Part shown: one piece after another, positions 7,960-17,381 of the stretch
How positions within the stretch are numbered: position 1 is the first letter of the stretch
How the letters are laid out: each line of letters opens with the position of its first letter
From: Prevotella sp.
GTDB taxonomy: Bacteria > Bacteroidota > Bacteroidia > Bacteroidales > Bacteroidaceae
Reading direction: 5' to 3'
DNA: 33,428 bases
NCBI GenBank assembly: GCA_016291915.1
Contig: JAEEZP010000304.1
Span: 1-33,428, forward strand
Program-made: the position numbers and the translations under genes
Notes under the pieces: generated by a model
What the model was told of the DNA's origin: nothing
Databases searched by the model: none
The model's input: the letters and a program-made list of their open reading frames with translations, nothing else

Positions 7960-9114
7960 TTATAATTCAGAGATTACTTTTTTTATAACATCTATTTGAT
8001 AGTGAATATTCCATTTGCGGTCAATCTCTTCAAAGGCAGCCATCCTTGCAGTATGTCTTTCTGAGGGGGAGAGGCTGGTCCATTTCTTGATGCTTTCTTT
8101 CAAACTGTTGACATCGTCTTGTTGAAAGAAATCTCCTGTAATGCCTGGTTTAATGGATTCAAACTCGGGCATCTGATCGGGGAAGTTCCCGTGGGTGATG
8201 ACCGGACAACCGAAGGATAGGGCGTGGATGGCCGTAAGCCCCACGTTGCCTGGAGAGACACATACTTGGGCATTATAGAACAGTTCTCCCAAAACTTTCG
8301 CATCATAGCAAGGACCATACATCCATATCTGTTGCTCAATACCTGCCACTCTGGCATATTCCTCAATATGCACACCCTCCACATCTTTACCTACGTAGAT
8401 GACATTTACCGGATAGCCCTCTTGTCTTAACAGTCGTATGCCGTCGATGAGCATCTCCAGTTTTTTCCCTTTTTGTATTCTTCCGCAGTAAATAATGACG
8501 GGATAATCATTGTGGAAATAATCATTATAGACAGAAGTCTTACATAAGTGCTTCCTGATGTCCTTCTCAACATCGGAGTCAAGAGAATTGGCTATGCAGA
8601 ACATCTTCTTTGGATTGATCCCTTCCTTCTTCATAAGAGCAATTGCATACTCACTGTAGATAAGCAGCCGGGTGTGCATGGAGAAGAACACTTTCTTGAT
8701 AACTCTTTTAAGGAATGACTCTCTGCCGTACCAACCATGTGTCCAGGCGATTGTCTTCTTCCCTGTCAGTTTCGACAGCAGCAGAATCACCCATGATGAA
8801 AGACAATAAGGCTCTCCATCCATGATATAATAGGTGTAGGGCTTGAAGAGAAGTCCGACCGATCCGTATTGCCAATAGAAAGGGTGAAAGAAATAATTCT
8901 TCAGTGTTTTCCGATACCCTTTCAACGACTCATACTTGAATGTTTTTATGGGACTCTTCCACTTGTCACCTAAATAAAAGTCACATGGAAGTTCTTCCCC
9001 CATCAAGCTAAATATAGGAAACCGATAATGAGGCCCGATATTGGTGATAAAGCATATCTTATGATCTTGTGCCATTAAATCTTCAAGAAAAACTGTCCTA
9101 CAGTATTTGTTCAA
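7960..9114 (-). CDS. Family 4 glycosyltransferase
   Basis: Internal ...YPVIIYCGRIQKGKKLEMLIDGIRLLRQEG...VCVSPGNVGLTAIHALSFGCPVITHGNFPDQMPEFE: GT4-like C-terminal domain. Confidence 0.9.
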   Translation of the reverse strand: MNKYCRTVFLEDLMAQDHKICFITNIGPHYRFPIFSLMGEELPCDFYLGDKWKSPIKTFKYESLKGYRKTLKNYFFHPFYWQYGSVGLLFKPYTYYIMDGEPYCLSSWVILLLSKLTGKKTIAWTHGWYGRESFLKRVIKKVFFSMHTRLLIYSEYAIALMKKEGINPKKMFCIANSLDSDVEKDIRKHLCKTSVYNDYFHNDYPVIIYCGRIQKGKKLEMLIDGIRLLRQEGYPVNVIYVGKDVEGVHIEEYARVAGIEQQIWMYGPCYDAKVLGELFYNAQVCVSPGNVGLTAIHALSFGCPVITHGNFPDQMPEFESIKPGITGDFFQQDDVNSLKESIKKWTSLSPSERHTARMAAFEEIDRKWNIHYQIDVIKKVISEL

Positions 9115-10373
9115 ATATCTTCACCTACTCTAATAACGTTGGTGTCTTTGGAATTATTGTTTTTCTCCCTTTTATTCTTGTAGCCTCCAAACACATATCC
9201 GAAGATTAAGAACAGTTTAAAGGATGAAATCCAGTATCCGCTGAACGCTGCTTGTACGAGGGAACCGAGTAACAGTAACAAAAGAAACATATCGAAGTTA
9301 CTGTTCTTAGAACGGTGAAGCAGACTTATCACCATTCTCGCGATGACAAAGAGCATGATGGTGGTTCCTACTAGTCCCATCTCTGCTAAAAAGTCGGTCA
9401 GGATATTATGAGAATAGAACCCCACTGTCCACCAGATGGACCCAATTCCCCAACCGATGAGTGGTGATTCGGCAAAGGCATTTAGGGCATCTGTCCATGA
9501 CTGCATTCGTAACACATCGGTGGTAAGTCCCTTTGATACTCTTTCGGCTCCTACTGAGTGGAAGATGTCAAAGTAGGTGGCAATGATAACCATCAGGACA
9601 CCGACAATGCCGAGAATAAAGAAATATTTAATCTTGTTCTTTCCCTTGCTTCTCTTGATGACACGATATACAAGATAAATGGTTATTAATACCAGATATA
9701 CGAATGCGCCACGACCGCCCCCGAGAATACAGCCGACGGCACAGAAAAAGATTAGGAAAATGACGATCAGATACTTGATAGTGCTGAGGAGTCCCTTTTT
9801 ATCTTTGTTGTCCTTATGATAAAAGAAAACGTAAAAGAAACTGTAGGAAAAGCAATATGACAGATAGTAGGATGAATTCTGATAATCAAATCCGTCGCCG
9901 GTGCCATTCAGCAAGAAACCGAAGAAAGCACTAAACAAGACCACATAGCCTACGATCAAAGAGACAACAATTAAGAACAGAGGCAGCAACTGCAGCATGG
10001 CTTTCTCATACCCGCCTCTTGCCAGTCGTATTCCAACGTAGGCGGCAGGTATGCTCAATGAACCGTAGGATAGCAGGTAGGCTATATAATTGTTATAGAT
10101 GAATGTGTGAGGGTAGAGAAATCCCGTTAGCACATAAAGTGCTAAAATGATGAAAAGTGTGAGAAACTGAAGGTAGTTTCTGAAAGAAAATCTGTTTTTA
10201 AGAATATCCCACGTCATCATCATATACGCTACTCCCGCTATCAGCATGGCTTCTTTGGATTTCATGCCTGATTCTATGAATATCCCGCTAATCAACAAAA
10301 AGGAGTTGAACAGCTCATCTGAAAAGATGACAAAAAGCGCGAAAAACGGAAAGATATATTTGGATATGTTCAT
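9111..10373 (-). CDS. O-antigen ligase/polymerase-like membrane protein (Wzy-type)
   Basis: Multi-pass membrane protein with the Wzy/WaaL-type loop MQSWTDALNAFAESPLIGWGIGSIWWTVGFYSHNILTDFLAEMGLVG. Overlaps the downstream gene by 4 nt. Confidence 0.85.
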   Translation of the reverse strand: MNISKYIFPFFALFVIFSDELFNSFLLISGIFIESGMKSKEAMLIAGVAYMMMTWDILKNRFSFRNYLQFLTLFIILALYVLTGFLYPHTFIYNNYIAYLLSYGSLSIPAAYVGIRLARGGYEKAMLQLLPLFLIVVSLIVGYVVLFSAFFGFLLNGTGDGFDYQNSSYYLSYCFSYSFFYVFFYHKDNKDKKGLLSTIKYLIVIFLIFFCAVGCILGGGRGAFVYLVLITIYLVYRVIKRSKGKNKIKYFFILGIVGVLMVIIATYFDIFHSVGAERVSKGLTTDVLRMQSWTDALNAFAESPLIGWGIGSIWWTVGFYSHNILTDFLAEMGLVGTTIMLFVIARMVISLLHRSKNSNFDMFLLLLLLGSLVQAAFSGYWISSFKLFLIFGYVFGGYKNKREKNNNSKDTNVIRVGEDI

Positions 10374-10409
10374 ATTCTTCTTGACGTTGTTATCAAAGAC
10401 AATTATTCG

Positions 10410-11537
10410 TTATGGATGGAGAATCCTCTCAACAAAATGTTCTTTTCTCATCTTCTCCTTATATGCAGTCTCTATCAGATAGGGCTCGGCACTCTCCATT
10501 GCTTTTGCTAGTGTTCGTGGAGTGATGCTTTTTAAAGCTATTCCAAGATTGTTCCTGCGGATAATCTTACCGAGAAGACCGTGGGAAGGACCGATGACGG
10601 GCTTGTTGTAATAAGCTGCATAACTTATTACGCCACTGGATTGAGCTTCTGATTCGTAAGGTGCTAATATGTAATCGGCTGTGTAGCAAAGATCAGCAAT
10701 CAGCTCGTTGCTGCAGAAAATATCATAGATAATAATCCTGATGGTGTTTTTTAATTGTTCTGTAACACGGTAGAACGTGTCGTGAATGTCTGGATATACT
10801 TTTCCTGCAAATACGAGAGTCATCTTTTCACGTTGTTCTTGCGGTATCTCATTGATGGCTTCTAAGACGGTGAGAGTTCCTTTGCGTTTGGCTAATCCTC
10901 CAAAATGCAGAAATACTCTTGAGTCATTTGCTATCCCCAGTTCTTCCCTGATGTTCTTAGGTTCATAGTCTATCTCGTTAAAAGGATCTGGCAAAAAGGC
11001 AAAACACTCAGTCTTATATAACTTGTTAAAACATAAGGTTGCCGAATTGTCGTTAAGAATAAATACCTTGTCAATCGCTCTTGTATGAGAGAGCAACCAG
11101 TAGATTATCACACTTTTTGCTTTCCTTAACCAGTTCATCTGTTTCCATTTATATAGATAGATGTGATAGATGATGCCTGAGATCTTCAGATTGGAAGGCA
11201 GGATGAAAAGAATGAAGGGCAGGTAAGCCATCAGGTCAATAAGAAAGATTGTATCCGGTCTGTGTGCGTTTATCTTCTTCTTCACTAACATGGCGTTTCT
11301 CCAGGCTGATTTGATAAGACTCTTTTTAGAGGCTGCATCCAATTCTTTACTAGTGAGGAAGTCAAACTGTATATTATCTGCCTTCGGCCAATGATACTTA
11401 TCGCGTTCTTCTTGAAAAGATTCAGGAATGGCAAAGACGTACTGAACATCATGATCTTCCACCATACCCATGTAGAGATGGTGGATATATTCCAAGTGGT
11501 GCCCTGTGATATCTTTGTCAAAAAAGAACTTTTTCAT
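10410..11537 (-). CDS. Glycosyltransferase, GT4-like
   Basis: MKKFFFDKDITGHHLEYIHHLYMGM...RVFLHFGGLAKRKGTLTVLEAINEI...ADYILAPYESEAQSSGVISYAAYYNKPVIGPSHGLLGKII. Confidence 0.88.
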   Translation of the reverse strand: MKKFFFDKDITGHHLEYIHHLYMGMVEDHDVQYVFAIPESFQEERDKYHWPKADNIQFDFLTSKELDAASKKSLIKSAWRNAMLVKKKINAHRPDTIFLIDLMAYLPFILFILPSNLKISGIIYHIYLYKWKQMNWLRKAKSVIIYWLLSHTRAIDKVFILNDNSATLCFNKLYKTECFAFLPDPFNEIDYEPKNIREELGIANDSRVFLHFGGLAKRKGTLTVLEAINEIPQEQREKMTLVFAGKVYPDIHDTFYRVTEQLKNTIRIIIYDIFCSNELIADLCYTADYILAPYESEAQSSGVISYAAYYNKPVIGPSHGLLGKIIRRNNLGIALKSITPRTLAKAMESAEPYLIETAYKEKMRKEHFVERILHP

Positions 11538-11598
11538 ATCTGATGCTATGTGTAAACGATAGAATTCTACAATCTTTCCACGGTATAACCCGTGGTGC

Positions 11599-13002
11599 TT
11601 ATTTTTTCCATATCCCTGTGGCCTTATCGTTGATAATCTTATGAAGCTGTATATTCCCGAAAATACCTTGTGTTAAATAGACCAAGGCAGGGATGGAAAT
11701 GATACCGATGATGCCCCAGCGACATGATAAAACGAACAGGGGCCAAGCGATGAGTGCAAATATGACATACAGTATGGTCTGCAATCTTACATATCCGATG
11801 CCATTGATAAGATACATGTTAATGACACCGTAAGTCTGCACGAAGACACTTATTGCCATCGCGGTGGTCACATCATATGGGATGTCCATGGTGTCTCCTA
11901 TCCAGATGAAATAACAGTATTTGGAGATAAAGATCATCACGATGTGGATGAGGAAGATGACCGACAGTCCGATATATAGTTTTGAATAGACTTTTTTCAT
12001 CCAAGTGAAATCTTTTTTTGTATAGGCATCCGTGAACGCAGACCAGAATGGCGAGATAAGGGCAATCACGCTCATATAAACAACATTGAAATATTTGTTG
12101 GTGATGTTATAGACAGACACTTGTCGGACTCCCAACTCTCTGCTGATGACGATGTTCACGATCTCAAATATAAAGATCATGCAGATGTTGATGATGAAAA
12201 ACTGTACACCAATATTACAGATGCTTCTGATCAACTTGAAATTTACCTCTTTGTAGGTAGGACGGTAGATCTTATATCTGCTAAAACGGAAGGCTATGAC
12301 TGACACCAATAAAACGACGATACATGGTATTCCTGAAAAAAACAGGGCGAGGTAGGTCAGGCTTCCTTCCGTTGTCTTTGACAGGATATAAACGGAAAAG
12401 AGGGAAAGCAATTGTCCGAGTGCCTGAATGATAGATGCCAATCCGATCTTCTGGTCTGCCGCAAGAAACGAGATGAAGATGTTCGCAATCATGTTGATGC
12501 TGGTAAATGTCAGTACGACTGAAAATACAAAGTTAAGTTCTTTCTGATAGCTGTCGCTTACTTTAAGAACATCCGACCAGTTAATGAAACAGTTTGTAAT
12601 AATGGCAACGATGAAAGCGGTCACGACGATTGCGGATAGGGCAAAATAGGTTGTACTTAAATATTGCTTTGCCAGACTTAAGTTTCCGAGTGCCTTTGCC
12701 TCTGCGAAACGATTCCGGAATCCGTTGCTCAAACCTAAATCAAAGAAGGTGATCCATCCGATAATGGAAGATAGCGTAAGCCATATTCCGTATCTTTCCT
12801 GGTTCAGGTAATGAATAGTGAGTGATACAATCAGCAGATGTGAGATGATTGTTATGACGCGTGACAATCCAGAGAGACCTATATTTACCATTGCCTCTTT
12901 GGAGCGATGATCTTTATGGAGAAGCTCTTGGATAGACGAAATGCGTGATTTGTTAGTTGCTCTCACGAATTGCTTTTTTGATAATGTCTTTATTAATGAC
13001 AA
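11599..13002 (-). CDS. Wzx-type oligosaccharide flippase (polysaccharide biosynthesis/MATE-like)
   Basis: 467 aa, ~12 hydrophobic segments; YLNQERYGIWLTLSSIIGWITFFDLGLSNGFRNRFAEAKALG is characteristic of Wzx. The 5' end overlaps wzz by 50 nt, so the true start may be internal (e.g. Met at 12891). Confidence 0.9.
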   Translation of the reverse strand: MSLIKTLSKKQFVRATNKSRISSIQELLHKDHRSKEAMVNIGLSGLSRVITIISHLLIVSLTIHYLNQERYGIWLTLSSIIGWITFFDLGLSNGFRNRFAEAKALGNLSLAKQYLSTTYFALSAIVVTAFIVAIITNCFINWSDVLKVSDSYQKELNFVFSVVLTFTSINMIANIFISFLAADQKIGLASIIQALGQLLSLFSVYILSKTTEGSLTYLALFFSGIPCIVVLLVSVIAFRFSRYKIYRPTYKEVNFKLIRSICNIGVQFFIINICMIFIFEIVNIVISRELGVRQVSVYNITNKYFNVVYMSVIALISPFWSAFTDAYTKKDFTWMKKVYSKLYIGLSVIFLIHIVMIFISKYCYFIWIGDTMDIPYDVTTAMAISVFVQTYGVINMYLINGIGYVRLQTILYVIFALIAWPLFVLSCRWGIIGIISIPALVYLTQGIFGNIQLHKIINDKATGIWKK

Positions 13003-14032
13003 TAGCGGTACATATCATTGCCAGGAAGAGCATGGTAAGTACGAAGGCCATTCTCTTCGGACCGGCAGGGTGTAGTGGCACGGAAGCACCTTTTATGACC
13101 GTAAAGGCGGGAGTTCGCTCCTGCAGTTTTGCCTGAGCCATCTGCAGTTGGTTCTGCATCATGGTATAGGTGTTGAACTTCAGTTGCATGTCATTTTCCA
13201 AATCATTCTGTTTCAGTCTGTAGCTTTCTATGATAACATCCATATTACTATCGGAATAACTACCGTACAGTTGACGTGCCTTCTCATAGTTCTGTTTCGC
13301 TTCTTGGGCAAGTTTCCGATAATGATTAACGTCTATTCGTGACTTGTTCGTACGGTAGTCGATAATGAAATCCTGAAGTTTTGCTCTTACAGAATCTGCA
13401 ATCGTGGCACAGATGAGTGGGTCTTGTTCCTTAACAGAAATCGTAATGGCACCCGTCTTGATGTTGATGGAACAATTTACTTTACTACTGATATCCCCGA
13501 ACACATTATTCTGCTCTTCTGTGAGTTTAAAGGGATTCAAGTCTTTATTGCCACCGGTATTACTGGCATTGTCTTTTTTCGAGGAAAAGAGACTGCCGAT
13601 TGCCCCTCTCATTTTATCCAAAGGAATCAATAGCGGATTCTTTTTCTTGTGCTTGAGGATATATTCGTAATAGGTTGTCTTAATGGAGTGGTCTTGGCTT
13701 TCAATGGGGATGTTGATAAGTTTCTTAATGAAATTGTTCGATTCCAACACCTGTGGGTACAAGTCAGGATAGATAGCATCGCTAGTAAGGGCATTGCCAA
13801 GATTCATGCCCATAGCCGATGTGATGGTCCCCAGCGCTCCTTCACTTCCTGCCGAATTCTCCGGAGCCAGTACAACACTACACTGGTAATAACGTGGTAC
13901 ACAGAGTATGAACAGACTGGAGACAACAGCAGTGATCAATGCAACTTTTATAAAGAGTGACAGTTTCTTACGGCAGTTTGTCAGCACCGTAAAGATATCA
14001 ACATCCGATTTGATTATATCATTATTCTCCAT
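12953..14032 (-). CDS. Wzz/chain-length determinant family protein (no kinase domain)
   Basis: N- and C-terminal TM segments flanking a coiled-coil region; FTVLTNCRKKLSLFIKVALITAVVSSLFILCVPRYYQCSVVLAPE and C-terminal GASVPLHPAGPKRMAFVLTMLFLAMICTAIVI. Confidence 0.92.
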   Translation of the reverse strand: MENNDIIKSDVDIFTVLTNCRKKLSLFIKVALITAVVSSLFILCVPRYYQCSVVLAPENSAGSEGALGTITSAMGMNLGNALTSDAIYPDLYPQVLESNNFIKKLINIPIESQDHSIKTTYYEYILKHKKKNPLLIPLDKMRGAIGSLFSSKKDNASNTGGNKDLNPFKLTEEQNNVFGDISSKVNCSINIKTGAITISVKEQDPLICATIADSVRAKLQDFIIDYRTNKSRIDVNHYRKLAQEAKQNYEKARQLYGSYSDSNMDVIIESYRLKQNDLENDMQLKFNTYTMMQNQLQMAQAKLQERTPAFTVIKGASVPLHPAGPKRMAFVLTMLFLAMICTAIVINKDIIKKAIRESN

Positions 14033-14040
14033 GGGACAGT

Positions 14041-16542
14041 TTACTTAATTATATTTGCCAATGTTGCGATCATAGTGGCGATGCTTGCCACGCTGGTGCC
14101 GATGGTTAGGATCTCTGCGAGGGTCTTTCCGTCGCGCTTGGGTTTTGTCGGCACAACGATTTCGCAACCAGGTTGCGGTTTTACGTTATGACCCACCTTC
14201 GAGATCTTTCCGTTCATGTAGATGATATAGGTATGACTCTTCTTCGCCCGGTTGCCAAAGCCGCCGGCCTGGTTGATGTAATAATTGACGTTCTTTCCTT
14301 TCAGGTAACCTACCGAGTTAGGATACATCACATCTCCGCTAACCCTCACAGTTCCGTTATACTGTGGGATGATGATACGGTCGTTCTCTCGCAGTACGAT
14401 ATCGTCGTCACTACCCGGATTAGCCAGTGCTTTGTCAAGTTCAATACCCACATAATAGGTGTCACCTAAGTCGAGTTTCTTAATGTCTAAAGTATCCTTC
14501 TCACCACTCTGTGCCTGTGTCATCTTCAGCAAAGACTCCATGCGCAGACGCTCCTCAGGAGTAATATAGCGCAGCAGACGGGCACCCTTCACGTAGGCAC
14601 GGTCGTTAACACCACCGGCTTTCTTGATCAAGTCGCTCAGTCGCTCGTCTTTCTTCGAGAGGGTATAGGTACCTTCAAACATGATCTCTCCTTCCACAAA
14701 CACATTCTCTTGCGTGTGGTATCCGGGACTCTTTCGTACATACACCTCATCGAAAGGCATCAGGTGGAATCCGGATTCTCCATCGACGACAAAGCCGTCT
14801 TTCAAGGCAAACGTAAAGGTCTGAGCCGTAATACTATCTACCTGTACAGCCTTGGGGTTGACGATTCTTCTGGCTACATCCACCTTGACGGTTGAGGCTG
14901 TTTCCTTCAAGCCACCTGCCTGCAGGATAAAGTCCTCGAGTGTTTCATTATCGGCATATTTGTATTTACCAGGGTAGTGAACCTCTCCGTGAATAGTGAT
15001 GGTCCGTTCTTCCATCATCTCTTGTTTAGTAGGGATAAAGAGCACATCATTACTCTGGATAGGAATATCTGCCACGGTGCCGTTCATGATACCTTCCACA
15101 TCTATGGGGATCACCTCCAAGGTGCGGTCTTTCTTCATACGGTGCATCACGGCATGCGCTGTGAATGCGTCTTCTTTCAGTCCGTCAGCCTGTTCCAATA
15201 ACGAGCGGACACTGTTGATGGATCCTCCCACCTGGTACATACCTGGGCGGAATACGGCACCCTTGAGCTCTACCATATTAGAGTAACGTGGCAGGATGGA
15301 GTCAACGGTGACGGAGTCTTCATCGGCCACCTTGAAGGAACCCATCTCGAACTCTCCGATGTTATACACCGATTTCTCTTTTCCGGTCTTTCTGATCAGG
15401 CGCACCGACTTGGTATAGGCATCACCGGTGAATCCACCGGCATATTCCAACAGGGATGTGATGCTCTCGCTCTTCTTCATCTCATAGAACATCGGGCGCT
15501 TTATCTTTCCGGATATGTTCACCAGACAATCGTAAGGACCGACCACGATGACGTCGTTGTCTGCCAGACGGATATTACCGCTCAACTTACCATTGAGGAT
15601 ATAATCGTAGATATCCACAGTGGTGACCAACCGGTTTTGACGGTACACCTCAATTTTTCTCAGAGTACCGATATCGCTGATGCCCCCGGCCATATACAAA
15701 GCATGGAAAACGGTGGCGAATGCCGACAGAGTATAGGTGCCAGGTGTCTTCACTTCACCCATCACGTTTACCATGATGGTACGTGTCTGTCCCACAGTTA
15801 GTTTGATATTACTGCTGGTGTAGCGTGAGCCTACTGTGGAGCGCAACCGGCTGTTAGCCTGTGCCACGGTCAGTCCGCTCAGCTGTACGGGTCCGTAACC
15901 CTCGATGGTTACGGTGCCATCGGGTGAGATGGTTGACTCGATGGTTCTCTGCGAAGCTCCGTAAATCTCGATATACACTGCATCACCGGGACCTAACCGG
16001 TAGTTCTGTGGCGTGGCGATGTTCATGTTTGGCTCAAAAGTCAGATTCTTCTTGTTGAAGATGTCCCGTCCGAACACCTTACGTTTATTCGCATCACGCT
16101 CTTCTATCATTTGTTCTAGCATTCGGGTGGAGTCGGGCATAAAGCCGTTGAGCTCTCGCTGCATCATCAACCATTGCTCGTCGTTCTCGTCGTAGGTATT
16201 GACAGTGCGCTCTCCCTGAATACGGTAATTTGTTGACTTCTGTTGTAACTCACTGTTGTTCTTTCGGGTTCGGTCGTCGATTTTTCCGTCGGTTGCCTTC
16301 TCTTTTACAGAGCCGAGCCCTTGACCTTTAAGGTCACGCTCATATTTTTGTCTAACTTTTTGCAGGCGTGTTACATCCACTCCCCGTTGCATTAGTTTGA
16401 TGACAATCTGTTGCTGAGAGGTTCCTGCCTCTTGCTCTTTCAATACAAAACTGATAATCTGATCATCGGTCATCGACGACTGCGCCTGGATGGTCAGTGT
16501 GCCAATGGCAAACAACAATGCGCCTATAATGAGTTTCTTCAT
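14041..16542 (-). CDS. Polysaccharide biosynthesis/export protein, Wza-like with multiple SLBB domains
   Basis: RLGPGDAVYIEIYGASQRTIESTISPDGTVTIEGYGPVQLSG (Poly_export) followed by repeated SLBB units (VMGEVKTPGTYTL, LKGAVFRPGMYQV, IHGEVHYPGKYKY, VEGEIMFEGTYTL, VSGDVMYPNSVGY). Start moved from 16575 to 16542 (MKKLIIGALLFAIGTLTIQAQ signal peptide). Confidence 0.94.
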   Translation of the reverse strand: MKKLIIGALLFAIGTLTIQAQSSMTDDQIISFVLKEQEAGTSQQQIVIKLMQRGVDVTRLQKVRQKYERDLKGQGLGSVKEKATDGKIDDRTRKNNSELQQKSTNYRIQGERTVNTYDENDEQWLMMQRELNGFMPDSTRMLEQMIEERDANKRKVFGRDIFNKKNLTFEPNMNIATPQNYRLGPGDAVYIEIYGASQRTIESTISPDGTVTIEGYGPVQLSGLTVAQANSRLRSTVGSRYTSSNIKLTVGQTRTIMVNVMGEVKTPGTYTLSAFATVFHALYMAGGISDIGTLRKIEVYRQNRLVTTVDIYDYILNGKLSGNIRLADNDVIVVGPYDCLVNISGKIKRPMFYEMKKSESITSLLEYAGGFTGDAYTKSVRLIRKTGKEKSVYNIGEFEMGSFKVADEDSVTVDSILPRYSNMVELKGAVFRPGMYQVGGSINSVRSLLEQADGLKEDAFTAHAVMHRMKKDRTLEVIPIDVEGIMNGTVADIPIQSNDVLFIPTKQEMMEERTITIHGEVHYPGKYKYADNETLEDFILQAGGLKETASTVKVDVARRIVNPKAVQVDSITAQTFTFALKDGFVVDGESGFHLMPFDEVYVRKSPGYHTQENVFVEGEIMFEGTYTLSKKDERLSDLIKKAGGVNDRAYVKGARLLRYITPEERLRMESLLKMTQAQSGEKDTLDIKKLDLGDTYYVGIELDKALANPGSDDDIVLRENDRIIIPQYNGTVRVSGDVMYPNSVGYLKGKNVNYYINQAGGFGNRAKKSHTYIIYMNGKISKVGHNVKPQPGCEIVVPTKPKRDGKTLAEILTIGTSVASIATMIATLANIIK

Positions 16543-16572
16543 GTTCCTTTTCTTATGTACCTTATTAAATAA

Positions 16573-16580
16573 CAAAAATA
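16573..16580 (-). promoter_or_regulatory. Candidate -7 element (TATTTTTG) for the exopolysaccharide operon
   Basis: Revcomp of CAAAAATA matches TAnnTTTG, 31 nt upstream of MKKLIIG. It overlaps the 16575 start, supporting the shorter ORF. No clear -33 box. Confidence 0.4.
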
Positions 16581-16661
16581 ACGCCGTTTTGTTGTATCGC
16601 TGGTTCTTTTTTTCTAAATATAACGAATGAACAGTCTTTTTTTTGAAAAATAATTCTTTTT

Positions 16662-16693
16662 TTTGCTTATCACAATTATTTTTGTTATCTTTG
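16662..16693 (+). promoter_or_regulatory. Bacteroidetes sigma-ABfr promoter for ssrA (TTTG-N20-TATCTTTG)
   Basis: -33 TTTG at 16662-16665, 20-nt spacer, -7 TATCTTTG at 16686-16693. Confidence 0.75.
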
Positions 16694-16738
16694 CAGTCTG
16701 TTCCGTTTTTCGTGGTTGATTCCTGAAGGAACCGTAAT

Positions 16739-17134
16739 GGGGTTGACTGGATTTGACAGCGGGTAGAAATGGTACGTAAGCACGCGGAGCGTCGGCTGTT
16801 TGCTCCTAAATATCAGCGGTCATCAAATTAATTGGCGAAAACAATTACGCTCTCGCTGCTTAATCGAAGTATAGTAGATTTTGAGCTTAATTCCGTCACC
16901 AGGTGATGGAACGAGACGTCGCTCAAGGGATGTTGTCCCGAATCTCCTAGAATCAGCGGCGCAGGTAAATCGGGAATAGTTCAGGCAGGCCCCGATGTCT
17001 GGATGAGATTCAGGGGATAAGGTTGCGGTTGGTGGCTTGGGTCTTGCCGTAGCACGAAAATCAAAACCAAGATAAGCGTGTAGAAAGCGTATGGTTTCCT
17101 CGTTTGGACGAGGGTTCGACTCCCTCCAGCTCCA
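16739..17134 (+). ncRNA. ssrA: tmRNA (transfer-messenger RNA); tag peptide GENNYALAA encoded at 16834-16863
   Basis: 5' GGGGTTGACTGGATTTGACAGC, internal tag ORF GGC GAA AAC AAT TAC GCT CTC GCT GCT TAA, 3' TΨC-like GAGGGTTCGACTCCCTC and acceptor strand CAGCTCCA pairing with the 5' GGGGTTG. CCA is not encoded (CTCCA|CAAT). Confidence 0.98.
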
Positions 17135-17246
17135 CAATATTAAAGATATTGACAATAGATTTTGCCTTCATCTTTCTCGTAATGATTTGATACATTTATC
17201 GTTATGGAAATGTAGGCAAGTCTTTTGTTTTTATAGGCCTTTATAT

Positions 17247-17270
17247 AGGTAAAACGACTTGTTTTACTTT
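17247..17270. repeat. Palindromic repeat copy 1: AGGTAAAACGACTTGTTTTACTTT
   Basis: Identical 24-mer to 17313-17336; internal inverted repeat GTAAAAC-GACTT-GTTTTAC. Confidence 0.85.
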
Positions 17271-17312
17271 AGTTTTAATCACCTTTTCGTATAGAAAAGA
17301 TAGCCTTTTCCA

Positions 17313-17336
17313 AGGTAAAACGACTTGTTTTACTTT
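17313..17336. repeat. Palindromic repeat copy 2: AGGTAAAACGACTTGTTTTACTTT
   Basis: Identical to 17247-17270, 66 nt apart start to start. Confidence 0.85.
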
Positions 17337-17381
17337 TGTATAGGTTACTATCGACCGGGCTTTTAGGTACTAAAGCTCTTG

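Noticed and set aside
13404-13960. Overlapping plus-strand ORFs in the wzz region (13404, 13424, 13649)
   Set aside because: Antisense to the well-supported Wzz coding sequence and mutually overlapping; no domain or initiation evidence.
16543-16738. Invertible promoter in front of the exopolysaccharide operon
   Set aside because: No long flanking inverted repeats characteristic of Mpi-type invertible capsule promoters could be found in this interval.
16823-17155. Minus-strand 110-aa ORF (MSISLILWSWRESNPRPNEET...)
   Set aside because: It is the reverse complement of the tmRNA 3' half; the SWRESNPRP string comes from the antisense of the TΨC/acceptor region and is an annotation artefact.
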